Shown here in pieces: positions 54,293 to 64,000 of a DNA stretch of 64,000 nt. This DNA is from Plotosus lineatus (taxonomy: Eukaryota; Chordata; Actinopteri; Siluriformes; Plotosidae). Each line of letters starts with the position of its first letter. The stretch's first letter is position 1. The stretch covers positions 84,169,050 through 84,233,049 of the forward strand of contig CM045729.1 in assembly GCA_024760905.1 (NCBI GenBank), in the 5' to 3' direction. A model generated the notes under the pieces. It made no database searches and was not told the DNA's origin. It saw nothing but the letters and a program-made list of their open reading frames with translations. Position numbers and translations under genes: made by a program.

Positions 54293-55815
54293 TTCCGCTT
54301 AGTCCAGGGTCGGGTTGCGGGGGCAGCAACCTAAGCAAAGGGGTCCAGATGTCCCTCTCCCGAGCCACTTCCTCCAACACTGCCGGGGGGCCACCGAGAC
54401 GGTCCCAGACAAGCCGAGAGACATAGTCCCTCCAGCTTGTTCTAGGTCAACCCTGGGGTCTCTTCCCGGTTGGACATGCCCGAAACACCACACCAGGGAG
54501 GCGGCCTTATCTCTCAGGGAGAACCCCGCCACCCGGCGAAGGAAGCTCATTTCAGCCGCTTGGATACGTGATCTTGCCGTGATTCTTTCGGTCATTACCC
54601 AAAGCTCGTGACCATAGGTGAGGGTTGGAACGTAGATCGGCTGGTAAATTGAGAGCTTTGCCTTGCGGCTCAGCTCCTTCTTCACCATTACGGACCAGTA
54701 CAGGCACCGTTTAACAGCAGAGGCTGCAGCGATCCGTCTGTCGATCTTCCGCTCCATCCTTCCCTCACTCATGAACAAGAACCCAAGATACTTAAACTCC
54801 TCCACTTGAGGCAGGATCTCATTCCCGACCCGGAGGGTGTATTCCACCATTGTCCGACTGAGAACCATGGCCCCGGACTTGGAGGTACTGATCTTCATCC
54901 CTGCTGCTTTGCACTCGGCTGCGAATCGTTCCAATGAGAGTTGGAGGTCCCGACTTGATGAAGCCAAAAGGACAACATCATCCGCAAAAAGCAGAGGCGA
55001 TACCCGATGGCCACCAAACCAGAACCCCTCATTGCCTCGACTGCGCCTAGAAATTCTGTCCATAAAAATTATGAACAGAATCGGTGACAAAGGACAGCCT
55101 TGGCAGACTCCAACTCCCACTGGAAATGAATCTGACCTGCTGTTACCAATACGGACCAAACTCTGGCTCCGGTGATACGGCGACCGAATAGCTCATAGCA
55201 ACGGGTCCGGAACACCATACTCTCGGAGCACGCCCCACAAGATCGTTCGAGGGACACGGTCGAAAGCCTTCTCCAAATCCACAAAGCACATGTGGACAGA
55301 TTGGGCAAACTCCCATGCCCCCTCCAGAATCCTGTGGAGCGTATAGAATTGGTCAAGAGTGCTACCGCCAGGACGAAAACCACGTTGTTCCTCCTGAATC
55401 CGAGGTTCGACTATCGGTCAGATCCTCCTCTCTAGTACCCCTGCATAGACTTTCCCAGGTAGGCTGAGGAGTGTAATTCCCCGATAATTGGAACACACCC
55501 TCTGGTCCCCCTTCTTAAAAATTGGGACCACCAGCCCAGTTTGCCAATCCAGAGGTACAGCCCCTGATGACCACGCGATGTTGCAGAGACGTGTCAACCA
55601 AGACAGTTCTACAACATCCAGAGCCCTGAGATATTCCGGGCGGATCTCGTCCAACCCTGGGGCTCGACCAACGAGGAGCTTTTTGACAACCTCAGTGACC
55701 TCCACTCCAGTGATGGGCGGACCCTCACCCAGACCCCCAGGGTCTTCCTCTTCCACAGAGGGTGTGTTGGTGGGATTAAGGAGGTCCTCAAAGTATTCCC
55801 TCCACCTCTCTGTAA
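54293..55815 (-). mobile_element. Rex3 LINE, 5'-truncated RT part
   Basis: Minus-strand frames 55,418-55,756, 55,069-55,383 and 54,299-55,159 give the RT in order: VGRAPGLDEIRPEYLRALDV, VVPIFKKGDQRVCSNYRGIT, GVCQGCPLSPILF, LLFADDVVLLASS, VEEFKYLGFLFMSEGRMERK, then YVPTLTYGHELWVMTER and the 3' end. The reverse complement of the QGCPLSP codons is the sequence region classically used to identify Rex3. Two frameshifts separate the frames. The 5' end is cut at a poly-A/(TA)n tract. Confidence 0.85.
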
Positions 55816-55816
55816 A

Positions 55817-55824
<8 letters not shown>

Positions 55825-55902
<78 letters not shown>
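55825..55902. repeat. (TA)n microsatellite
   Basis: About 78 bases, adjoining the truncated 5' end of Rex3. Confidence 0.95.
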
Positions 55903-55904
<2 letters not shown>

Positions 55905-55944
55905 TTTTTTGGGACTTAGGTAAGCTGGTTAAAGAAAATGATAT

Positions 55945-56185
55945 TTCTTTTCGGCTTTTCCCCTCTATTAGGGGTCGCCACAGCAAATTATTCTCACATT
56001 TGATTTGGTATAGGTTTTTATGTCGAATGCCCTTCCTGACATAACCCTTTAGCAAGGGACAGAAACACGCTGACAGCTTTGCAGCCTACTCCTTAGGAAA
56101 GTTAGCAATGGTTCTTTTCCATGCCTCTCACCATAGACAATGAGAGACATGGCCGGCCTTTGATAACCCAGTTAGCTGCACTAAA
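55945..56185 (-). mobile_element. SINE with RTE-like 3' tail
   Basis: tcttttcggcttttcccctc, taggggtcgccacagcaaat, gtcgaatgcccttcctgaca, gacagaaacacgctgacagc, cagttagctgcact: tail and body in one copy. Confidence 0.75.
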
Positions 56186-56298
56186 TAGTAATAACAATGG
56201 GTGATGTACTCACATTCTGTGCAAATTTTGTAAAGTGAAAAGTATTTTTTTTTTTTATCACATATCCTTTATTGCATTATCAATAACTTGTCACAATA

Positions 56299-57825
56299 CT
56301 AGTCCTTCTCAAAAAATTAGCATATTCTGATAAAGTTCATTATTTTCTGTAATGTACTGATAAACATTCGACTTTCATATATTTTAGATTCATTACACAC
56401 AACTGAAGTAGTTCAAGCCTTTCATTGTTTTAATATTGATAATTTTGGCAAAAAAGTAAAGAAAAACTAAACATCCCTCTCTCAAAAAATTAGCATATTC
56501 CATCCGACCAATAAAAAAAGTGTTTTTAATACAAAAAAGTCAACCTTCAAATAATTATGTTCAGTTATGCACCCTATACTTGGTCAGGAATCCATTTGCA
56601 GAAATGACTGCTTCAATGAGGCTGTGGCACTGCTGAGGGGTTATGGAGGCCCAGGATGCTTTGATAGCGGCCTTAAGCTCATCCACAGTGTTGGGTCTGG
56701 TGTCTCAACTTTCTCTTCACAATATCCCACAGATTCTCTATGGGGTTCAGGTCAGGAGAGTTGGCAGGCCAATTGAGCAGAGTAATACCATGGTCAGTAA
56801 ACCATTTACCAGTGGTTTTGGCACTGTGAGCAGTTGCCAGGTTGTGCAAAAAAATGAAATTCTCATCTCCATAAAGCTTTTCATCAGATGCATGAAGTGC
56901 TCCAAAATCTCCTGATAGCTAGCTGCATTGACCCTGCCCTTGATAAAACACAGTGGACCAACACCAGGAGCTGGCATGGCAGCCCAGACCGTTACTAACT
57001 GTGGGTACTTGACACTGGACTTCAGGCATTTTGACATTTCCTTCTCCCCAGTGTTCCTCTAGACTCTGGCACCTTGATTTCCAAATGACATGCAAAATTT
57101 GCTTTCATCCGAAAAAGTACTTTGGACCACTGAGCAATAGTCCAGTGCTGCTTGTCTGTAGCTCAGGTCAGACGCTTCTGCCGTTGTTTCTGGCTCAAAA
57201 ATGGCTTGACTAGGGAATGCGGCACCTGTAGCTCATTTCCTGCACATGCCTGTGCACGGTGGCTCTAGATGTTTCTACTCCAGACTCAGTCCACTATTTC
57301 CACAGGTCCCCCAAGGTCTGGAATCGGCCCTTCTTTCACTTTTTCCTTCCCACAAATGTCCCACTGAGGTGCCTTGATACAGCACTCTGGGAACAGCCTA
57401 TTCGCTCAGAGATTTCTTTCTGTGTCTTACCCTCTTGCTTGAGGGTGTCAATGATGGCCTTCTGGACAGCAGTCAGGTCGGCAGTCTTACCCATGATTGC
57501 GGTTTTGAGGAATGAACCAGGCTGGGAGTTTTTAAAAGCCTCAGGAATCTTTTGCAGGTGTTTCGAGTTAATTGGTTGATTCAGATGATTAGGTTAATAG
57601 CTCGTTTAGAGTACCTTTTCATGATATGCTAATTTTTTTTAGATAGGAATTTCCGGTTTTCATGAGCTGTATGCCAAAATCATCAGTATTAAAACAATAA
57701 AAAGACCTGAAATATTTCAGTTGGTGTGCAATGAATCTAAAATCTATGAAAGTTTAATTTTTTTCAGTACATTATAGAAAATAATGAACTTTATCACAAT
57801 ATGCTAATTTTTTTAGAAGGACTAG
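56299..57825 (-). mobile_element. Tc1/mariner transposon, 1,527 bp, both termini present
   Basis: Ends CTAGTCCTTCTCAAAAAATT and, read from the right, CTAGTCCTTCTAAAAAAATT, with TA at 56,297-56,298 and 57,826-57,827. Length and inverted ends fit Tc1. It encloses a broken transposase gene. A deleted sibling is at 48.1 kb. Confidence 0.9.
56570..57494 (-). pseudogene. Tc1 transposase, degenerate
   Basis: ATG at 57,494 starts MGKTADLTAVQKAIIDTLK, then QEGKTQKEISERIGCSQSAV with SRHLSG, the paired HTH DNA-binding part, and a stop after VGRKK. Later frames give KCLKSSVKYPQLVTVWAAMP, GPLCFIKGRVNAASYQEILE and the end with GLPTLLT / DLNP-type region. Several stops and shifts interrupt the DDE catalytic domain, so no active enzyme is made. 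The full protein of this family is about 340 residues. Confidence 0.85.
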
Positions 57826-57859
57826 TACATCACAAACCTTGAAAACAATTCTCTTTTAC

Positions 57860-59566
57860 AAAAATAGAAGCCTTATAAGAATATTTTGGCATAGAAATAC
57901 TGGCACAAATGGTACTTATAAATGTATGTAAAATAAAATGGATCACATTGAAATAAAAAACTTATTAAAAAATCATTTGGTATGAAAATAAAGGTGTTCT
58001 GTGGTACTTTATCCTGCAAATACTTATAGTAAGCTTCGAAGCAGTTGGATTTGCTGTACAGGCTCACGTTGCAATTTTTTTTTAAATCTTTGCCTTTTTT
58101 CTGTAATTCGTGGAAGATTCCCAACACCGTCTTTTTAAACGGCAGCTGAAGGACAATGACTGCCCTTTTTAGGAGGTTTTTTCTTGCCTCTGTGCTAGAA
58201 GCAGGTCCTCCCCTCTTCTTCCCACACACTTTACCAGCCTCGAAGCGATGAACTGTAGTATCGGTCGACTTTTGTGAACATAGATAAGATGATCATGACT
58301 CTATTGTTGAACCATTTTACATATGTATACTGCTTCTGAGTTGCACCTCGTCCTTTTTTCGTTATTGCCTTTTGACATTTCATATCCTTTGATAATCCAG
58401 GTAATTTTGATGGTCTGACAGCAAAATATTCCACGACCAAGGACAGCATTTCAGTAGAACAAGGTGAGTCAGGACCAAGGAAGGGCACCGTAACTGAAGG
58501 ATTTTCATTTTGAATGACTGACCACTGTCGAGTGAGATTTCCTCTTGTTGCTGTGTACAAGAATCATCTGCAGTTGGAATTAGGGCGCGTTCATCAATCA
58601 TAACGGCCAATCTCCATCAAGCTTAATGACATCATTTGAAGGAGTCTCTTCATCTAGATCTATTTCCTTTTCCATATTCACATCATCATGGATGAAGTTG
58701 GGATCAGCCACCTCGTCATCATAATCCATTTCTGTCTCAGATTCGTCACTATAGTCACAGGTGGCCAGATCGGCAGTTTCGACACTGATGTTTTTCCTGC
58801 CATAAAACATTCTGGGGCGACTGAAATAACGGTGGCGAAATAATGAGAGACATTCACCAGTCCAATTGATTCAACAATTATGTTTTCTAAATGACGAAAT
58901 TGGATCAGCCTTTACATCATAATGACTCACTTTGAATCGATAAATAACACCAATATTCCAGACAGAAAACAATAATGTTTATAAGTGATGCTTGTATTGA
59001 GTTTCCATAAAAATTATAAGCATATTGGTATAAAACATTCCTCTTCTTCTTCTTCTTCTTATTATTATTTTTTTTTTTGCAGGAAAATTTTTTCTACTAT
59101 TTGTAAACTATGTTGTAAGTAATCACTGTTGACAGCCAAGCTTCTTCATACCCCTAAGGTGACGAAAACATCACTCATATAAAATGTGTTTTTTTGTTTT
59201 GTTTTGTTTTTGTTTGTTTTTTTGGTAAAATGAACTCAATAAACTATTTCTTCCTCATAAAATTACAAAACTAACATTATTCTTCAATGACGATTTTTTT
59301 ATGTGCATGAATATCACCTGATATTTGATCCATTGTGCTTTTAGTACTGTCAATTTGAACGATGACTCATGGACTTCACCCACTCACGATGTCTCGAGCC
59401 TCACTGAAAAAAGCAAGGGAAAAGATGATGCAATAGCAATCTCCACTTCAACAGGAAACGTACCACATTCATCACAGTTATTCCCCAGATGCTCGTAGTG
59501 ATATAAATTACATTTTTAGGCTCTTAATTCTTTTGTGACGAATTAGTCACTGTCGGGCGTAAATGA
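57860..59566 (-). mobile_element. piggyBac-like relic, copy 2
   Basis: The minus-strand terminus is at 59,566 beside TTAA (59,567-59,570), reading TCATTTACGCCCGACAGTGA. The N-terminal acidic segment is at 58,598-58,810 (MFYGRKNISVETADLATCDY, DESETEMDYDDEVADPNF), followed by RQWSVIQNENPSVTVPFLGP and LSLVVEYFAV. Then comes YVKWFNNRVMIILSMF, matching the VVKWYDNK region of piggyBac transposases, and a C-terminal part with SNCFEAYYKYL (cysteine-rich end, decayed). Catalytic aspartates between them are missing. Matches copy 1 over about 1.1 kb. Confidence 0.65.
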
Positions 59567-59804
59567 TTAATTCTAAATTAGAAGAAGGTATGTTCAAACT
59601 CTGATACTGCACACTTGAAAGTTGCACAGTGATATAGTCATGAGAAAAAAGGTCTTGGGTTCGATTTCCAGGCCCTCGTGTTTCACTATTAAATTTTGTT
59701 ATTTAATGCTTGTGTAAGTTTTTTCCAGATGTTCCAGTTTCCACCCACATTCCAAACACAAATTCAAATTAGGCAAACTAGTGTCCCAAAATGCTCCGAA
59801 TAAT

Positions 59805-59805
<1 letters not shown>

Positions 59806-59858
<53 letters not shown>

Positions 59859-59877
59859 GTCATCGTCATCATCATCA
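59806..59877. repeat. (ATC)n at 3' end of degenerate Rex3
   Basis: ATC repeat adjoining the 3' end of the minus-strand Rex3 copy, as at 54.25 kb. Confidence 0.9.
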
Positions 59878-59884
59878 TGCTCCT

Positions 59885-62690
59885 TCTCTTCCTCTTCCTC
59901 TTCTTCTTTTTCCTCCACTTAATCCTGGGTTGAGTCACAGGTGGAGCAACCTAAACAATGATGTCTGGACATGCCTCTCCCCAGCCACTTTCTCAAGCTC
60001 TTCCAGGGTGACACAGAAGCATTCCCAGACTAGCCGAGAGGCATACTCCCTCCAGCATGCTCTAGATCGATGTCGGGGTCTCTTCACAGTTAGACATGCC
60101 TGAAACAGCACTGCAGGAAAGTATTCGAGAGGCATTTTAATTAGATTTCTGAACCAACCCCACTGGCTCGTCCCAACACAGAGGTGCAGCAGTTTTACTC
60201 CAAGCTCCTTTGGGATAGCTGAGGTCCCCACTCTGTCTCTGAGGGACAGGCCCACCTCCCGGCTAAGGAAGCACATTTTAGCCACTTTTACCTGCAATCT
60301 TGTACTTTCAGGCACTACCCGAAGCTTGTGACCATAGGTGTGATTTTGAACATAGATCGACTGGTAAATTGAGAGCTTTGCCTTGAGGCTCTGCTCCCTT
60401 TTCACCATGATTTACCGGAGCAAGCTTCACTTTACAGGAAAGTCTGCAGCCTGTCAATCTATTCCTATTTCCATATAACATATTCCTATACTGTTTCCTC
60501 ACATCAATCTTGAACAAGACCCCATGATACTTTAACTCCTCTACATGAGGAAGGACATCATTTCAGTCACAGATGGTGCATTCCACCCTTTTCTGGTTGA
60601 GAACCATGGCCTCAGACTTGGAGTTGCTGATTCTCATTGCACTCAGTTGCAAATCATGCCAATGAATGCAGGACATCCCAGATTGCTAAAGTCAAAAGAT
60701 CCCATCATCTGCAAAAATCAGAGAAAAAAATCCCATGACTACTAAACCAGGACTCTCCCCAATGCCTCTGCTTTGTTTAGAAATTCTATCTAAAAAGAGG
60801 ATCAATATTTGTGACTTTAATGACAAAGGACAGCCTTAGTGGACTCTGACCTTCACTGGAAATGAATTCGACCTGCTGTAATGAATGCGGACCAGGCTCA
60901 GGCTCTGGTGATACAGAGAATTAATGGCCTGTAGCAATGGGCCTGGTACACTATACTCCCGGTTCACACCCTACAAAACAGCTCACGTGACATGGTTAAA
61001 AGCCTTTTAAATCAACAACACACATATGAACAGATAATTGGAAATCACCCTCCATTCACACTTTTTAAAAAGGGAACTACTACCCCAATTGGCAAACCTG
61101 TGGTACGGTCCCCGATTCTCACACAATGTTGCAAAGATGTATCAACCAAGACAATCCTTCAACATCCAGAGCCCAAACACCAAAGAGCTTTTTACTACTT
61201 TGGCGACATCATCCCCAATGACTGGCAGACTGCCACTCAAACACTTAACATTTTCCGACTCCACTGAGAGTTGGTTGGTGGGATTAAGGTCCTTGAAGTA
61301 TTCTTTTCACCTCCTGAAACATTCTCAGTTGAGATGAGCAGTTCCTCACTTCCACTGTAAACAGTACTTGTGGAGAACTGCTTCCCCCTCCTGAGGTGTC
61401 ACATGGTGGTCCAGAATCTTTTCAGTGCAAAACCAATAGTCACTTTCCAGGCCATCACCAAACACCTTCCATGTCTGTGATTTTGGATTGGCGACAGCCT
61501 GGGCTGCAGCACATCTGACCTGCAGAACATTTGACCTGTGTGTGGCCTCAGGAGTCTCACAGGCCAATAAGACTTGATAGGCTTCCTTTTCCAGCTTTAC
61601 ACCTCTCCTGCACCACAATGGGCACCAATGATCTGGCAACAGCTGTGGTCTGCTGCCTCAATAATGGAGGCATAAAACATTGCCCATGCCCCCTGCTTTC
61701 TTTGGGACATGGTTGTAGCATTGTCAGAAGTAAGAGTTAAAGCCCCCATCCCACCTGATAGGAGTCTCTGCCAAATGTTCCCAGGAGACCCTAACTACGT
61801 GATTGGGCCCGTCAGGTCTGGAGGTCAGCCTCCATATCCAGCTCATCACCAGTTAGTGATCGGTTGACAGCTCCTCTCTTCTCCCGAGTGTCAAGAGCGT
61901 GTGGCCACAAGTCCAGTGACAGTCACAGAGTCAAACATTGAGCTGTGGCCTATAATGTCCTAGTGCCAAGTGCACTTTTAGGCACCCTTATATTTGAATA
62001 TGGTGTTCTGAATGGACAAACATGATGATAACAGAAGTCTCACAATAAAACATGATTTGGGTTTAGATTGGACCTTCCAATCACACCCTTCCAGGTCCCA
62101 CTGGTATTGCCAACTTGGGTGTTGATGTCTTCCAGGACAATGAGGGAATCAGTATTTAGTCAGTATCTTGTAACCTTATGCACCAGCGCAGGCTACTTCT
62201 CCACCAGAGAGTTGACATTCAATGTCCCAAGAGTCAGTCCGTAGCCATGGTCTGATTGAACACATGCCTTTGCTGTCACTCAACTAACAGTGTAACTGAC
62301 CTCTATAGTTCCTCCCACAGGTGGTAGGTCCAAGGAAGAGTGGGCCCATGTCTCCTTTTTGGTCTGGGTCTCCTTTCCAGCCAGGTTCTATGGGCAGAAG
62401 CCCGACCACCAGGAGATGGCACCTCACCTAGGTCTGGCTTCATGGATGGCTCGGTGACTTAAAAATAAAAGGACAAGGGAAAATGTGTCCTTCTGTCTTT
62501 TTTAATATATAGAGCTTTTCTGCTCGACGCTTAGTCTGGACCTTCACATAGGGCCTGTTTGCTTTGGGTGACTTTACCAGGGATGTAATGCCCACAACAG
62601 CAGAGCTCCTAGGATCATGTGGACACATAAATCCCTCTGCCATGACAAGGTGCTGATTCAAGGAGCAGGTAATTTATTCAGTTCAACTTA
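59885..62690 (-). mobile_element. Rex3 LINE, nearly full length but heavily degraded
   Basis: In minus-strand order: leader (62,690-62,330, with LVMAEGFMCPHDPRSSAVVG), endonuclease start (62,250, reading TLGTLNVNSLVEK), VGNTSGTWKGVIG (62,090), linker CETPEATHRSN and VRCAAAQAVANPKS (61,550-61,480), RT remnants (61,270-60,400) and the 3' segment 59,935-60,408 with KREQSLKAKLSIYQSIYV. Many stops. It shows the leader-to-tail layout of which the 3.5, 52.9 and 54.3 kb copies keep parts. Confidence 0.75.
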
Positions 62691-63199
62691 TTAGAGTCAA
62701 ATAGAAGTTAGATATGTTCACAACAGTTTAAAAAAAGGAAATATTAATTTCTGAGATGTTTGAAGGATTTCCCACTTCTAAAATTACTTCTAAACTAAAT
62801 TGGATCAAAATAATCATCAGCACTTTTACACACTGGGTTTCAACCAACAATGAACTGTTATCATTCCAGTTACCTCAGTATAAAAACAGATGTCAATAGG
62901 GCAGTCCAGTGCTTGACACCGTAACTCAAAGTGAACAATAAGCTACAGGTTGCAAGGCACTGCTAAATGGTCCTGGATAACTGTAGACAGATACAATTTA
63001 TGCAACGATACAAAAATAAAATTAGAAATTAGAAATGCCTTTTGTCAATCCCAAGTATAAAAGTAAAGTCCAAAGTCAAGAGGTGTAAGGTGTTGGTTGC
63101 TGTGGAAACATTTGATAACTCACACTGCCATCCACTTCTTTTTTCTTTCCTTTCATCAAATTTAATCTTCATATAATTTTCTCCCAACTCTTTTTTTGT
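62691..63199. other. unassigned stretch
   Basis: No feature recognised. Confidence 0.25.
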
Positions 63200-64000
63200 G
63201 TGCAGATTTTGAGTTAAAATATCAACATTTTGATTTAATTTATTCTCTGTGACCTTCAAAGGTCCAGACCTTTTTTATGTAGTCCTGAACTCAGCTGCTT
63301 GTGTCTCGTCCTTCAGGCAAATTGGCTTAGGCAAATCACTCTGTCCCTTTTGTCCCTTTTGTCTGACTTTACATTACCTCTGATTCAACCAAATTACAGT
63401 GACATACTGGGCAAGGTGACTGAAAATGTTTGCACACCCTCAGAACACAACATTTAGTGTATTAGGCCTTAATTCATTATCCTTAACTCTTTAGAATTTA
63501 GTCAAAATTGAACAGTGAACTTTATAATTGCGCTAAATGTTTCTTTTTTTGTTCGCTCAGAACATGAATAGACAGGGACAGAGACAGATAGATAGTGTGA
63601 AAGGAAGATATGGGATTTGTTTTTACATCATCCACAAATAATTAAACTTTCACAAAAAATACAATTATTTTAAGTAATGAAAGAAAAGTGTAATTAGCAA
63701 AATTTGATCCAGAAAAAAAGAAAAGTGGGAACAAAAAACCTGAATAAACTCACTGCAGTCATGACGAAATTATATGAGTCTGTTACCTGTTTTAGAGGAC
63801 AGGTCATCTGCTGCTCTCACCATAGGTCACTTAGATTCAAGATGCAAAAAAGGGCCAGAATGGTACAAGGTGAGTAGTGTAAAAGGTGAATCGCAACATG
63901 ATGACCAGTTTTAGTTGTACCAAATCATGTATACCACTCACTGAGTTAGTTTATCCAGGGTTTCATCATGGTCTGCACACTAAAGGTCATCACTTTGAAG
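63200..64000 (+). repeat. local repeat R, copy R4 (runs to window end)
   Basis: ctgtgaccttcaaaggtcc, ctcagctgcttgtgtctcgt, caggcaaattggcttaggca, tttagaggacaggtcatctg, gatgcaaaaaagggccagaa and ggtgagtagtgtaaaaggtg. Matches R3 almost throughout, including the stretch after the gtgagt phrase. Confidence 0.65.

Noticed and set aside
63840..63890. Plus-strand exon starting gatgcaaaa... and ending at gtgag in repeat R
   Set aside because: It would give only nine codons before the donor, and no conserved following exon was found; the minus-strand reading is longer and better supported.

Overview
This is a stretch of vertebrate, almost certainly teleost fish, nuclear DNA. The element families point that way: Rex3 and another RTE-clade LINE, a Ty3/gypsy chromovirus, Tc1, piggyBac, hAT and pogo DNA transposons, and a tRNA-derived SINE. 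Very long (TA)n, (CA)n and (AAT)n microsatellites and a fish-type C-type lectin gene with GT-AG introns agree. There are no operons, bacterial signals or CRISPR arrays. Most long open frames are retrotransposon reverse transcriptases, their antisense shadows, or translated microsatellites.

The one host gene I can build exon by exon is a secreted two-domain C-type lectin on the minus strand, about 24.58 to 19.18 kb. It has a signal-peptide exon, two C-type lectin-like domains (CTLD1, CTLD2), and two small exons for the conserved fish-specific tail. All splice phases agree, except that the signal-peptide exon appears frameshifted. Its large intron holds a SINE split by a hAT element and an RTE LINE between two (AAT)n tracts. 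A P2X7-intracellular-domain-like fragment (41.7-41.95 kb), a possible signal-peptide exon (27.93 kb) and an unassigned 87-codon frame (28.0-28.3 kb) are weaker host-gene candidates.

Layout. 0-3 kb: pogo remnant, a copy of a local repeat called R here, and a decayed L2-like block. 3.5-7.3 kb: Rex3 head fragment and a nearly complete RTE element. 7.3 kb: perfect hairpin. 8.2-11.3 kb: gypsy pol and 3' LTR. 11.6-15 kb: duplicated block A, split by a LINE with intact target-site duplication. 15-17.5 kb: two head-to-head RTE pieces. 19-24.6 kb: lectin gene. 26.9-28 kb: block B, the inverted copy of A. 30-40 kb: R copies, pogo MITE, foldback elements, inverted partner of the 1-3 kb segment. 41-45 kb: LTR-like remnant, P2X7-like exon, RTE copy. 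46-64 kb: two piggyBac relics, two Tc1 elements, three Rex3 copies, two more R copies.

Two large-scale points stand out. First, 1-15 kb and 27-40 kb contain matching blocks in inverted order and orientation, so the lectin gene lies near the centre of an old fold-back duplication. Second, a palindromic element at 37.8-38.16 kb, embedded in (TA)n, carries on each strand a sequence meeting the base-pairing and core rules of a minimal type I hammerhead ribozyme. A decayed copy lies at 34.8 kb, and at 7.3 kb there is a perfect 66-bp-arm hairpin of the same family that lacks the catalytic core. Penelope-like retroelements are known to carry such ribozymes, so these are probably remnants of that class.
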